A stretch of DNA of 64,000 nucleotides from Rachicladosporium sp. CCFEE 5018 (lineage: Eukaryota; Ascomycota; Dothideomycetes; Cladosporiales; Cladosporiaceae). Below are positions 11,101 through 21,044 of this stretch, one piece after another. Within the stretch, counting starts at the first letter, position 1, and every line of letters begins with the position of its first letter. Below the pieces are notes generated by a model. The model saw nothing but the letters and a program-made list of their open reading frames with translations, ran no database searches and was not told the DNA's origin. The stretch spans positions 1,178,775 to 1,242,774 of the forward strand of contig KZ111146.1 of NCBI GenBank assembly GCA_002077045.2. Reading direction: 5' to 3'. The position numbers and the translations under genes were made by a program.

Positions 11101-11398
11101 GGACCCAAACCTGGCGCATCTCGACATCGGCTCGGAATCCTTGATCAACGCCCACGGGCTTCGCGGTTGTCCATACGTCACGTGGCATGCTCGTGAAGCC
11201 TGCTGTTGGGTTCTCGGACAAGAAGACAGTCGGGTAGCTAAGTGCCACGCCAATGGCCACAGATACCAGCATCGCAATGAGCCAATGCTGCGCAGTGTAA
11301 AGGCCATGTCGATAGAACGCTCGCCTGATTGGGTGATCGTCTGCGAGTCGAGGCGGGTCTGTCGTCCCTCTAATCGGATAGAGCAGAAACCAGATCAT
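8111..11398 (-). CDS. SCAP: SREBP cleavage-activating protein (SCAP) homologue, sterol-sensing domain plus C-terminal WD-type region
   Basis: Uninterrupted 1,095-residue gene. The N-terminus, MIWFLLYPIRGTTDPP, matches the conserved start of ascomycete SCAP and decides the ATG at 11398. A membrane segment follows at about residues 37-60, then a luminal loop. Residues of roughly 265-440 form a multi-span sterol-sensing domain containing the IVLVIGLENMFRM-like motif. Another membrane pair is near residues 470 and 620, and the last 450 residues form a beta-rich region expected to be WD40 repeats. In fungi, SCAP escorts SREBP from the ER and links sterol level (and oxygen) to ergosterol-gene transcription. 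It is divergent from the gene at 11782 with 383 bp between start codons. Both assembled copies are identical as far as I compared. Confidence 0.93.
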   Translation of the reverse strand: MIWFLLYPIRGTTDPPRLADDHPIRRAFYRHGLYTAQHWLIAMLVSVAIGVALSYPTVFLSENPTAGFTSMPRDVWTTAKPVGVDQGFRADVEMRQVWVHGSYMQALQHDVLKSALVIQQTLVGEETLPSSQPVLHDKIAQSELSWGYHSPLFYWNNSAETIDRDADVVRTVNEQSKTTSALNVALRPASVLAGKAFHHRKLIAADALVLTLMNKVEDGVGGKWQDKMHNLEYKACENCTLYPPHGEISRSRLYEFSFKPISTRENLALAFAYGCMLLYVLLSLRRLRAFHSRFGLVVTAITQLTTSILASFTICGMLKINLATIPSNAYPFIVLVIGLENMFRMINAVLAYPPTMATDIRIANALGDIGPLSVATAIQNIVILWLLAIVVSPGVKAFCAFAAIATLFDSFFLLTFFVAVLNVDIRRLELQDSLLRAGKTRSPSRRPLEQRSWLDAMMHGRLPFSTRMAGSVVTTTFILSLNYHFFETREKAMTLRHLVGLFIGQLRSDIPALADFEHFATPPMNVSITPGEWIRMQDFDTAREVMRLVEPGASDFVIRIFSPLIVVLSGADRTGVPHGFDVLTDALRSFALHHFYPFTVAVVFVVTFVAVLMNFLLWADSSDTSDALSARVEEPLKVIHVTLPHRLDIVKIAGSSQGHFATVALDRSIAITTWNRNEEAHAVEIIPPELTSRVRWPLHNIALSKDGLILAMHCADDHITFYSTRDRSPLQRSLRYPDDHPAVLFDFTQMPTDKGHGTVFVAVTAGGRIATIDLGDGASSTAELTARPLRGAALMADTIDSRLFVVTDDAHVTAYSLDKTAWSYAASAQLCRENTTRLINSFVSIGVINDADPQMLSIGVDNTVYFVDFGTLDTISVIASLQGTSNATSILGKASKCIACDASAFDRLAVVGVNNDGHRIQITTKGSENSAEGSRNICFTADQTDCHSLLKAAPSGSSIQHPGTWRALPSHAILGIRQQPIASADTLSSDTRNRKTPRQSEIEIDKDNWEAYAYTLAGETHVVDLLADDTGHEASLYVTEPGPIAALGPQSVAVAFGNCVKVLTFNAPRTAGPMWSAQTLNGDTRRRPVEARKVQ

Positions 11399-11781
11399 GA
11401 TCGCTTGGTCCAAGGCAGTCTAATGACTTAGGGCTTGATAGATGGCGACTCTCGACCTCGTCTGTGGTCCATGGGCGGCATGGTCCTCGCCATGACAGGA
11501 CCGATGCTGTTCAAGTCTGGCTCAGGAAATGCGGACGAGCCCGGTCGAAACGCGCAGAAAAGGCATACGGGCTTCAAACCAAAGGAACTAGATCAGAGCG
11601 AATGCTTATAGAATGGAACGATGCATATCGCGTGAAGTAGAGTTTCGCATCCGCATAAACCAAGCTTCCGGCCTTACCCGCCAGGGTCCAGCATGCGTCG
11701 CCACCTCCACCTTCGCCTTGCGTCTGGACTTCATCATCAACACCTCCACTCCACTCAGCGACAGTACCTTCAATCGTCACC
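11399..11781. other. Divergent promoter region between SCAP and the CK2-beta-like gene
   Basis: 383 bp between two start codons pointing apart. I recognised no clear SREBP-type site by eye. CT-rich leader sequence precedes the ATG at 11782. Confidence 0.4.
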
Positions 11782-13170
11782 ATGCCGCCTATACCAGGCA
11801 TGGTGCATTGGCACAGCCTCATAGCGAGGCATGCCAAAAGCCTCAAGTCCGCCTTCCAAAAGGCAGCCAAAGCGCTCGACGCCGAGTTCGCACCCAAGGC
11901 ACAAGCCCAACTGGAACCAATTCTCGTTCGCAACAGCAAACACCATCCTACGCATCCGCTTGCACGCATTCGACAGAGTCAGTCACGATGGTATAGCACG
12001 TCGAGGGGTTCTCTCGATGCTACAGTAAGTAGAAGTGGACACCGCAGCAGCCAAACATGTCTCATGACTCCAACCTAGATCCGACACTTCAGCTCGTCAG
12101 CATCAAGGTCTGGCATCAATTACGATCGAGCGTCGTTCCCCAAGTCCCGCATCAGCACCACCATTGGACGCTCGAGCGGACGTAGCCCGTTCAACTCCAC
12201 CCTTCGACCAAACCTGACTGGAGGTGCACTGGGCAGAACAGCTGGTGGCTACAGCATTGGCTCAGGTCGTGTAGGAGGTGCAAGATTCTTCTCACATGGG
12301 CCAGCCAGCCAGGCGCAAGTCGTGCAGAATGTTTCGCAAGCCGTGCGGGCTTTCTTCATTTCTGGCAACAAGGCGCAATTTGACGGCACTTCGCCGATCA
12401 CTGGCGGAAAGAGGTACAAGGCTGTCACGTCGTTGCAAGCCGAAACTGGCGAGAAGATGCGGTCAATTCCTAGGGCCACACCAGGCTCGTGGGTCGACTT
12501 CCCTGTGAACGCCACCATCACCGCCCTCACCCCACTCAGCGGCCTCACTGGCTTTACCTCGACATCCTGCGCGTCCATCGACCACCTCAACACCGAGGGA
12601 CTACTCGACATCCTCTCTGTCGATTTCTCGCGTGTTCTCAAGGACCTTGCCGCAGTGTTGAACGACCTGAAGCGGCTATCAGCACTCGGCGACCTGCCAA
12701 TCACATATCAAGACTCGGGCATACGGGTGCATTTTCCCGGTGTTGACGCAATATCTGTTGAAAGGCTATGCGAAGAGCTCAATGTTACTCGAGGCGTGGT
12801 GACGCAAGACGAAGCCTTCGACAGCTTTGCAGGAACTGAAATAGCGCTTCTCTTCCCCTTCGCACCTAGTGCGGAGGTTTCCGACTGTGCAAGCTTCTTC
12901 GAGGAGCCGATATACAACAAACGGGGCCCACTAATCCAGCTAGAAGACATGCTGTTCACGCCGTCGGAAAGCCATGAAGCCTATTCTACGCATTCGAACT
13001 CGGGTCTCGAGGATGTTATCGCCAAAGATGATTTCCTGTACTCGCCTTCGAATTATGAGTCGGTACGGTCCGGCAGCCACTCCGTGTCTGACAAGCACTC
13101 GCCGCTCGAGTATCACGAGTTCGAGGGCATATATCGCTTCATCGAGCAGTGCGATCGGGCGAGGCGATGA
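11782..13170 (+). CDS. Fungal-specific protein commonly annotated casein kinase II beta 2 subunit
   Basis: Two exons, 11782-12024 and 12079-13170, with a 54-bp GTAAGT...CCTAG intron in phase 0, giving 444 residues. The first 120 residues are rich in Arg, Ser and Ala with few acids and contain several RxxS/T-type sites, like a mitochondrial presequence. Conserved blocks include RPNLTGGALGRTAGGYS, GRVGGARFFSHGP, VSQAVRAFFISG and a GTEIALLFPFAP segment near the middle of the C-terminal half. These match fungal proteins whose label is casein kinase II beta 2. The true CK2-beta zinc ribbon (two CPxxC motifs) is not visible, so the label is probably misleading. Function unknown; mitochondrial location is inferred. 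Confidence 0.8.
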
Positions 13171-13647
13171 GGGGCGGGATAGGTTGGAGAAGGCTACTTT
13201 CGGCGAAGATTGAGATACCCGGGCTATGAAACCACGCAGGCGTTCTGTAGTTCAGCAATATCAGTTGTCACTTACCAGTCTCTCCCCCTTTCGTGGAATA
13301 AGTTCTCCGCAACCCATCTGTTCGTCCAAGGAAGCCTTGGCAACGCTCCCCCGCAAGTCAAGTGTGGATTTACTGAGCTTCAAGTTCGCACGAGTACCTT
13401 GACCAGCCCGTTACCGAGCTCGTGACACTAAGGAATTGTATATGACTCCCGTCCTTACCTTGTGCCCGCAGTCTGTTGTCTCCCGCGCTTTACGCCCTTT
13501 CCACGCCGCGTTTTCTTTCCGGCCTTGGGTCTGGGACTCTGCCACTCATTCGACCGTCAGGCCCGAATTCTTGAACACTGCAGCTTCAAGTGCGTGAAGG
13601 TGTGCACCGAAATTGGCCTCACGACACCCGCTGTCTGATCGCCCAGC
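13171..13647. other. Spacer and promoter region of the Naa15 gene
   Basis: 477 bp between co-directional genes. CT-rich tracts before the Naa15 start suit a fungal core promoter. No gene seen. Confidence 0.45.
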
Positions 13648-16277
13648 ATGGCGGCGAAACCCTCGAACCAACAGCTTCAATCGAAAGAAGCCACCCTCTT
13701 CAGGCACCTGGTTCAAAATTATGAGACGAAGCAGTACAAGAAAGGTCTCAAAGCCGCCGAACAAATCCTTCGCAAACAACCCGATCATGGCGACACCCAG
13801 GCGATGAAGGCGCTCATTCTGAGTAATCAGGGGAAGCAAGATGAAGCCTTCGAACTGTGCAAGACGGCGCTTAAGAACGCCATGAAGTCACATGTCTGCT
13901 GGCACGTCTACGGCTTGCTCTATCGCGGAGTACGAAATTATGAGGAGGCACTGAAGGCGTACAGATTCGCGCTGAAGCTGGATCCGGATAGCGTGCAGAT
14001 CCAGCGGGATCTTGCGTTACTGCAGGCGCAAATGAGGGACTTCACGGGCTTGACGGCGAGTAGACAGCAGATGCTGCAAGCGAAGCCGCAGCTGAGATCG
14101 AATTGGACTGCCCTGGCGATCGCGCAGCATCTGAATGGGGATCTGGCGGCTGCAGAGGATATCCTGCATCGGTATGAGGAGACACTGAAGCAGACGCCCG
14201 GGAAGGGAGACATGGAGCATCAGGAGGCGGTGCTATATAAGAATACGATCATTGCGGAGAGTGGGAATGTACAGAGGGCGCTGGAGCATCTGCATGGTGT
14301 TTACAAAAATGCGATTGATCGTGTGGCGGTGATGGAGATGAAGGCGGAGTACCTGCTGAAGCTGGAAAAGAAGGCGGAGGCGGAGAAGGCATACAGGTCG
14401 TTGCTGAATCGCAACACGGAGCGGAGAGCTTACTTTGAGGGCTTGGAGAAAGCTTGTGGGCTGGACAGGTCGAAGAAGGAGGATCACGCGAAGCTTCTGG
14501 AGCTGTACGAAGAGTACGCGAGCAGGAGCGAGCGACGGGATGCAGCGCGGCGCATGCCTCTGGACTTTCTAGAGGGTGATGTGTTTAGAGAGCATGCTGA
14601 CCGATACTTGCGACGCATGTTCACGAAAGGCATCCCGAGCACTTTTGCCAACACGAAACAGCTGTATGCTGACCCTGCGAAGATGGAGACTATACTCGAC
14701 CTGGTCAAAGGCTACTCGAAAGAAGAGCCGTACACTAATGGCGGTGCCGAGCAGCGAGAAGCCAATGGAGGGATCGAAAAGTCAGGGTCGAGCAAAACTG
14801 TGTCACCAGAGGTAATCGCAAAGAACTGGAGCCTGAGTGTGAACTACTTTCTTGCACAACATTACGACTATTACCTTTCTCGAGATGCCAAGCAAGCGCA
14901 GCAGCATATCGAGAAAGCTATCGAGATCAGCGCCTCGAAAACTGACTATACCTACCACATGACACGCGCGAGAATAATGAAGCATCAGGGCAATACTGCA
15001 GCCGCTTCGACGGCCATGGATGCTGCAAGGGAAATGGACAAAAGCGATCGGTACATCAACACGAAGTGCGCGAAGTACCAACTACGAAACGACGAGCATC
15101 AACCAGCAATCGACACGATGGGCATGTTCACGCGTAAGGAGGCTGTAGGAGGGCCCCTTGGCGACCTGCTCGATATGCAGTGTGTATGGTTCATTACAGA
15201 AGACGGTGAGAGCTACCTACGGCAAGGCAAGTATGCGCTTGCACTGAAGCGCTTCAAGTCCGTCTATGATATCTTCGATACCTGGACAGACGACCAATTC
15301 GACTTCCACTCCTTCAGTCTACGGAAAGGCATGATTCGGGCCTACATAGACATGATGCGGTGGGAAGACAAGCTACGAGAGCATCCGTTCTTTTCGCGAG
15401 CTGCGTTGTCAGCGATCCGGATCTTGACACTACTTCACGATCGACCCGAGCTAGTCAAAGGAGGTCACATGAACGGTACTGGCCACAGCAGCGCAGAGAA
15501 GAAGGCTGCAGCTAAGGCACGGAAGGCGGCAGAGAAGGCCGAGGCTGACAAGAAGCTGGCCGCTGCGAAGAAGGCTACGCCGAAAGCTGACGATGAAGAT
15601 GCAAAGAAGAAGGAAGACTCGGACCCGCAAGGGACGGAGGCGTTCAAGAACATTGGCGACAAGCCGCTTGAAGAGGCGATGAAGTACTTGATTCCGCTGC
15701 TGGAATTAAGTCCGAAGAGCGTTGCTGCGCAGGTGGCTGGATTTGAGGTGTACATCCGGAGAAGTAAGCCCATCTTCTATCATTACGCATGAGCACATGC
15801 TAACAATGCTTTCCAGAAAAGTACCTGCCAGCACTTAAATGCTTTCTCGCTGTCCGCGAACTCGACTCCAGTAGTCCACGCGTCCACGAACTCGGCAGCC
15901 GCCTGAAGCTCGCCCTGAAGACCGATTCAGCAGACCTTCTAACAGCAGTCAAAGAGACCATCGAAGCCGCGTTCCCCAGCAAGCACGCCGACGAAGACAT
16001 CGCCAAGCACAACGAGCACTATCTCGAGAAACACGCAAATAGCGCACCACACGTACAAGCCGTGATCCGCGTGCGAATAGCAGCAGACGGCAAGTCTGTC
16101 GAGAAGAGCGCCGGAGACCTGACCAAGACGTTGGAGTCTGAGACAGTCGCGTTAGAAGATGCGCTGGCTGGTTTGTCGTTACTTGATGATATAGAAGCCG
16201 AAACGACAGCCAAAGAGAAGTACACTGAGGCTGCGCGGAAACGGTTCCCGGAAGCTACGACTTTCAGTGCACGATAG
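13648..16277 (+). CDS. NAA15: NatA N-terminal acetyltransferase auxiliary subunit (Naa15/Nat1)
   Basis: Two exons, 13648-15763 and 15817-16277. The 53-bp intron has donor GTAAGC, a GCTAAC branch and acceptor TTCCAG, and gives 858 residues. The protein is a helical TPR-like solenoid: the first 70 residues (HLVQNYETKQYKKGLKAAEQ, then an HGDTQAMKALILSNQGK block) match Nat1/Naa15 throughout. Residues of about 615-665 are a Lys/Ala/Glu-rich coiled insert, also typical. Naa15 anchors the catalytic Naa10 to the ribosome and shapes NatA, which acetylates N-termini after Met removal. The first exon alone would end in a false stop 10 codons into the intron; splicing restores the conserved KYLPALKCFLAVRELD start of exon 2. 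Confidence 0.95.
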
Positions 16278-16592
16278 GTGAGTGCATGGATGTGTATAGT
16301 GGACATGCTGAAGGGGACGTGTAGATAATACATTACTATACGCTGTAAGTAGCCTAGGTTCAAACGCCCAACACCCGATATCGTTGATCTCGAAGCCCAG
16401 TCTACCCCAACATAGCTCCCGTTGCTTTGCAGTCACGCAATCGATCTCCCGAGCTTCAGCACCGCACTGCTATGACGACTAAATACGTGACAGCTAGCTT
16501 TGAGAGAGCCGTCCTTGCGAGAGATGTTCAGCTCGCAGCACTTGCCCGCCCTAGGCTTAGTTTCTCGCCGTTGCAGTAGAGGCACGTGCCTG
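16278..16592. other. Convergent spacer between Naa15 and the Pro/Gln-rich gene
   Basis: 315 bp of presumed 3' untranslated sequence on both sides. A short inverted repeat around GAGGCACGTGCCTG (16579-16592) abuts the stop codon of the minus-strand gene. Nothing else seen. Confidence 0.4.
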
Positions 16593-18008
16593 CTAGGCCT
16601 GCGGCGGTCCGTATCCTTGAGGCGCGCCCGGCTGCTGCTGCGGAGGGAATCCCTGATTTTGGTCCGGTCCCTGAGTATGGTAGATCGGCTGTCCCTGCTG
16701 TACATGACCTTGGCTAGGATCAGGCACTGGAACGCCTTGCATGAGCTGCTGCGGATAGCCTTGATTCTGATCGTTCACTGGAGCATAATCCGACTGGCTT
16801 GGATCGGGTCCCGGCACATAAGTAACAGGCTGCTGACCATATCCCTGACCCGGGTCCGGTTGTGGCTGACACCCTTGCACAGACTGCTGCTGCACAAGGC
16901 CGGGATCGAGCGCTGGGTCATACGTCTGTATTGGCTGCTGCACCTGTTGCGGGCCTGGCTGCGGTGTGGTGTACGTCTGCTGCGGTGGACCGGGCGGTTG
17001 CGTGTAGATCTGGTGCTGAGGACCTGGCGCTTGATTGTACAGCTGTTGAGGTCCTGACGGTGCCATCTGCTGATGGTCTTGTGGTGGATAGTAAGCTTGC
17101 TGGTGTGCGGCGGGCTGTGGCTGCATCTGCACTGGCGATGACTGGATGCTCATCTGATCGAGCGGAGGTCCAGCTTCCTGCACTGGCGCTGGCTCGGGCT
17201 GGTATTCAGGTTGCTGTATGTGAGCGGGTCCTGCAACCTGTGGTGGCGGCGACGGTCCCCGGCCTCCACCTGCACTCGACAGAGCTGCGGACGGCGCTGC
17301 GACTGTAGTTGGAGTAGTAGGACCGTTGCCTCCCTGCATGGCTTTCGCGAACGCATCCTGACTTGCTTGCAATGCGTTCTGATACTTTTGCATTTCCTCT
17401 GTTGGCCCACCGCTAGCGGAACCAGCGCCGAAAACACCAGGAAACGGAGGGAATCGCCGTGGACCGAAGGAACCAGGCCCTGCGGTCATACCGGGCAACA
17501 TACCAGGCCTCATCCCAGGCCTCATCCCAGGCCTCATTGGGGGTATCATACCTAGCGGCAGATCCTGCCCACCCATCGAGGGAGGCATCACAGTAGATGG
17601 CATCCCTGACCCGGGTATCCCAGGCGCTGTAGGCATACCTTGTCCATTCATCGCGGCCCACGCTGCAGCTGGCGACCGTCGGGCCAACATCTGATGCACC
17701 ACGTGGGGCGGCGGTGGTGGAATGCCTTGCCCAGGCATGCCAGGCCACATGTGACTTGGAAAACCTTGAGTCGGGGCAGGAGGGGACCTGCCTGGCGTTG
17801 CTGGCTGACCTTGGGACCCCGGAGTCTGAGAGTTGGCTGCTCCCGCTAGTGATGCCATCCCAGGGAACATACCAGGTGGGTACGCTCCATACATCCCAGG
17901 AAATGAAGGGTATTGCTGTCTTGGCATCCCAGGAACCCAGCCGGGTGGAGGACCTATCGGCTGTCCGTCCCACATCTTCAGGCCAGGGTGTTTGGACTTG
18001 CGACCCAT
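16593..18008 (-). CDS. Proline/glutamine/glycine-rich disordered protein, function unknown
   Basis: Uninterrupted 471-residue frame whose composition (Pro, Gln, Gly, Met, Tyr) is maintained from start to stop. The N-terminus has a short ordered-looking patch, GRKSKHPGLKMWDG, then PGM-spaced repeats, including three exact 12-bp tandem units (17505-17540 region) encoding MRPG repeats. The C-terminal half has PDPSQG and GPQQ-type repeats resembling prion-like or coat-type low-complexity tails. No catalytic motif or signal peptide is visible. It may be an RNA-binding or scaffold-like disordered protein, but that is only composition-based inference. A short first exon further upstream cannot be excluded. 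Confidence 0.7.
   Translation of the reverse strand: MGRKSKHPGLKMWDGQPIGPPPGWVPGMPRQQYPSFPGMYGAYPPGMFPGMASLAGAANSQTPGSQGQPATPGRSPPAPTQGFPSHMWPGMPGQGIPPPPPHVVHQMLARRSPAAAWAAMNGQGMPTAPGIPGSGMPSTVMPPSMGGQDLPLGMIPPMRPGMRPGMRPGMLPGMTAGPGSFGPRRFPPFPGVFGAGSASGGPTEEMQKYQNALQASQDAFAKAMQGGNGPTTPTTVAAPSAALSSAGGGRGPSPPPQVAGPAHIQQPEYQPEPAPVQEAGPPLDQMSIQSSPVQMQPQPAAHQQAYYPPQDHQQMAPSGPQQLYNQAPGPQHQIYTQPPGPPQQTYTTPQPGPQQVQQPIQTYDPALDPGLVQQQSVQGCQPQPDPGQGYGQQPVTYVPGPDPSQSDYAPVNDQNQGYPQQLMQGVPVPDPSQGHVQQGQPIYHTQGPDQNQGFPPQQQPGAPQGYGPPQA
17505..17540 (-). repeat. 12-bp tandem repeat, three units, inside the Pro/Gln-rich gene
   Basis: The unit AGGCCTCATCCC on the plus strand repeats three times (last unit slightly altered). 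It encodes MRPG-type repeats on the minus strand and keeps the reading frame. Its length could vary between strains. Confidence 0.8.
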
Positions 18009-18536
18009 GCTGGTTTTGCGGTGGATATGCAGGTGAGATCGGTGGGTAAGCGGGGGCGCGCAGAAGCAGAGGTCGATATGGTGGCTTACTGCTCGAAGGA
18101 TACGGATGAAGCGCTGGCTCGGGCTTGGTCGATGAGCAAGTTGAGTAGCTTGTCAGAGTGCAGCGGAGTGATGATGGGACAATACATGTCGGGGAAGGTT
18201 TGACAGGATGCAGGTTACTTGCAGTCCATACAAAGCGGCGACCATGCAGTGACCACTGTGTCGCCGCAGTTTATCGGTACCTGAAGAGCGCCACCACCGG
18301 CGTTCTATCGTCGGCCCTCACCCGTTCGCTGGGACCGCAAGGTGTTGACGTGGTGATATTGACATTGAGAGGGTTCGCCTACACGGTATACAGTCAAGCT
18401 GGGCTGCAAGCAGGACAATGACATCCATCACCATGTCAAGTAATTAACGCGCCTCAGGCTGGATACACAGCAGTAGATGTCTGCGATGCGGACTTAGAAA
18501 GAAGCAGTGGTACATATCGAAGGTTTGGTGCGTAGT
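18009..18536. other. Spacer between the Pro/Gln-rich gene and GCN20
   Basis: 528 bp containing the promoter of the Pro/Gln-rich gene and the 3' end of GCN20. No gene recognised. Confidence 0.45.
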
Positions 18537-20786
18537 CTAATGCTGTATAGCCACGCCCCCCTCTCCAGCCTGCGCCGCGATCCTCTTTTTGTAGTCCTTC
18601 ACTGTCCCTCCAAAATTCTCCACGGTACCATTATCGCACACCCACAGACTCGTACACACATTCTGCAACATCGTCACATCATGACTGACCATCAGCACAC
18701 CTCCCTGGAACTCCCTCAACGCCTTGCTCAGCGCATCCATGGCCTCGATGTCCAAGTGATTACTCGGCTCGTCCAGGACCAAGATGTGCGGGTTTTGAAG
18801 ACCGATACAAGCGAATGCTACACGTGACTTTTGGCCACCGGACAGGAGCTCCATCTTCTGTAGACCGGTCATGCCGGTGATGCCGAAGGCGCCAAGATGC
18901 CGGCGGTACTCTTCGTCGCTGCGGCCGGGGTATGCGGCGGACATGAAGCCTACCGCACTGGCGTTCATATCCAGAGCGTCAACGTGATGTTGTGCAAAGA
19001 ACCCGATGCGTAGACGGGGATTCGATGAGATGACGCCGGAGGTAGGTGAAAGTTGACCGATGAGGAGTTTGAGCGCTGTTGTTTTGCCAGCACCGTTGGG
19101 GCCCACGATACCAATACGGGAGTCGAGTTGGACTGAGAGGTCGACGTTTCGAAGTAATGGCTTGTCTTTGGTGTAGCCGAATGTGACGTTGTCCATCTGT
19201 ATGATTGGTGGCGAGAGCTTTTCGACGTCTGGGAACTTGAAGTGTACGATGTACTCGCTCTCGGGTGCTTCGAGTTTAGGCATCTTCTCGAGCTTCTTGA
19301 TTCGGGATTGTGCTTCAGATGACTTCGCAGCGTTGTAGCGGAACTTGTCAATAAAGGCTTGTAGATGTTGGCGGACGACCATCTGGTTCTCGTACTCACG
19401 CTTGGCGGTCTTGCGTCGCTCCTCCTTTGTGGCATAAAATGACTCGAAGTTGGCACCCTTGTAGTAGTCTAATCGTTCCGAGTGTTGGTGTATGATATCC
19501 GTTGCGACTTCGTTCAGGAAAGCTCTATCGTGAGACACAACCAACACTGTGCTTGGGTAGCCTTGCAGGTAATTTGCCAAGAACGTGATCGATGGAACGT
19601 CTAACATGTTCGACGGTTCGTCCAACAATAGCAGATCCGGCTCGCAGAACAGTGCACGGGCGAGTGCCAGCCGCATTCGCCAACCTCCAGAAAATGTCTT
19701 CGTTGCAAATTGCTGCCGCTCATGGGAGAAGCCAAGTCCAGCGAGGATACTAGCAGCACGTGGTTCAGCCTTGTCAGACTCCATCTCAGCCAGCTTGCTC
19801 TGTATATCACTCAGGGTGATGTCGAGTCCGTCCTTCTGCTTGTCAAGTCTAGCGGCATCGGTCGACGTATCTGCCATCGATGACCGCTCAGCCTCCAGGG
19901 TTGCCAGCTCCTTGCTAATCTTGTCCTGCTCCTTGAGCAAATGCTTCCGCCACACATCGGCATCGAGCACAGCCTGCAAAGCTGGTGTGTCATCACCCAT
20001 GATCTCCTGCTCAACGTGCAGAATCGAGATATGCGTAGGAATCGCCACTTCGCGCTTCGCCAATGCTCGCAGCAGTGTAGATTTACCAATACCGTTCTGA
20101 CCCACCAAACCATACCGTCGTCCATATGCCAGAGTAAGATTAGTATCAGTCAGAATTCTCAACCCGCCAATCGTGATATCAATGCCATCAACCTTGATGT
20201 CTTTACTCTTCGACTGTGCCTCTGAGCCAAGTTGCAACGGATTGACAGACATGAAGAAGTCCTCGTAGCTCTGCTGCTCGTCCGGCTGATCCAGTAGTCG
20301 TGATGCCTCATACTCGACAGTCTTGAATTCCTTGCGATCCTGCTTGGCGCGGAGTTTCCGCTCGGCCTTTTCGAGTTTCTTCTTGTCGACGCGGGATTCG
20401 ACTTTGCGAGTGTTCGCTGACTCCAAGTCTACGGCATTTCCGGTGAGTCCAAGAGTGGAGGAGATGCCTTTTTGGGCTCCGACTTGAATCATTTGATCGA
20501 GACGTTTGGCTTGGGGTGCATGTTGGCGAATGGCACCGACTTGTTCGCTCAGACGCGCGGCAAATTTGTTTACAAGTTTCTGAACGGTCACTTCATTATC
20601 TGCGGAGAGGTCGCCAGATGCTGAAAGAAGTAATTGGACTATCGTTGCGGTCGCTTCGGCCAGTGGATCATCTTCTGAACTGAATTGCTGGGCGGCGTGA
20701 TTGAGGTAGCCTGCAGCGTAGGACTCGATCGTGGGATCTATCGAGCCGAGCTCTGTGTGAATATCTTGTATGAAGGATTGAGACAT
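18537..20786 (-). CDS. GCN20: GCN20-type ABC-F ATPase
   Basis: Uninterrupted 749-residue gene without membrane segments. The N-terminal 190 residues match the GCN20-specific region that contacts GCN1. Two ABC cassettes follow. The first has Walker A GQNGIGKST (229-237), signature FSGGWRMRL and Walker B LLLLDEPSNMLD. The second has GPNGAGKTT, LSGGQKSRV and ILVLDEPSNHLD. Between them lies the charged ABC-F linker. GCN20 works with GCN1 on ribosomes to let GCN2 sense uncharged tRNA and start general amino-acid control. Length and domain order equal the family's. It is divergent from a small gene with 258 bp between starts. Regulation is not evident from sequence. Confidence 0.96.
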   Translation of the reverse strand: MSQSFIQDIHTELGSIDPTIESYAAGYLNHAAQQFSSEDDPLAEATATIVQLLLSASGDLSADNEVTVQKLVNKFAARLSEQVGAIRQHAPQAKRLDQMIQVGAQKGISSTLGLTGNAVDLESANTRKVESRVDKKKLEKAERKLRAKQDRKEFKTVEYEASRLLDQPDEQQSYEDFFMSVNPLQLGSEAQSKSKDIKVDGIDITIGGLRILTDTNLTLAYGRRYGLVGQNGIGKSTLLRALAKREVAIPTHISILHVEQEIMGDDTPALQAVLDADVWRKHLLKEQDKISKELATLEAERSSMADTSTDAARLDKQKDGLDITLSDIQSKLAEMESDKAEPRAASILAGLGFSHERQQFATKTFSGGWRMRLALARALFCEPDLLLLDEPSNMLDVPSITFLANYLQGYPSTVLVVSHDRAFLNEVATDIIHQHSERLDYYKGANFESFYATKEERRKTAKREYENQMVVRQHLQAFIDKFRYNAAKSSEAQSRIKKLEKMPKLEAPESEYIVHFKFPDVEKLSPPIIQMDNVTFGYTKDKPLLRNVDLSVQLDSRIGIVGPNGAGKTTALKLLIGQLSPTSGVISSNPRLRIGFFAQHHVDALDMNASAVGFMSAAYPGRSDEEYRRHLGAFGITGMTGLQKMELLSGGQKSRVAFACIGLQNPHILVLDEPSNHLDIEAMDALSKALREFQGGVLMVSHDVTMLQNVCTSLWVCDNGTVENFGGTVKDYKKRIAAQAGEGGVAIQH

Positions 20787-20964
20787 CGAGACGGCTGTGG
20801 ATCAAGTGCTACATGTAGTCTTCTCACTGTCGTAGTTCTTTCCGAAGGAGTGGCAATCGATATGAGTTCGCTAAGCGCGGCCCAGCCCGTCACACCCCAG
20901 TGACTACTTGCGCAGGTACCCCCCACTACCTACTTCGTGACAACTCTCGACATCCATCAGTCAC

Positions 20965-20970
20965 CACGTG
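20965..20970. promoter_or_regulatory. CACGTG E-box in the GCN20/small-gene divergent promoter
   Basis: A palindromic CACGTG lies 75 bp before the small gene's ATG and about 180 bp from the GCN20 start. Such sites bind bHLH factors in fungi. Its use here is not shown. Confidence 0.3.
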
Positions 20971-21044
20971 CGACGACTTGAGCAATCACAACAGACCCTC
21001 ATCACACATCTAAAGAAGCATTCGAAAGATAACATCACGCCAAA

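Noticed and set aside
17413..17973. Repetitive block resembling an array of spaced repeats (CRISPR-like)
   Set aside because: The repeats are in-frame coding repeats of a Pro/Gly/Met-rich protein in a eukaryotic genome, with no constant repeat-spacer structure.
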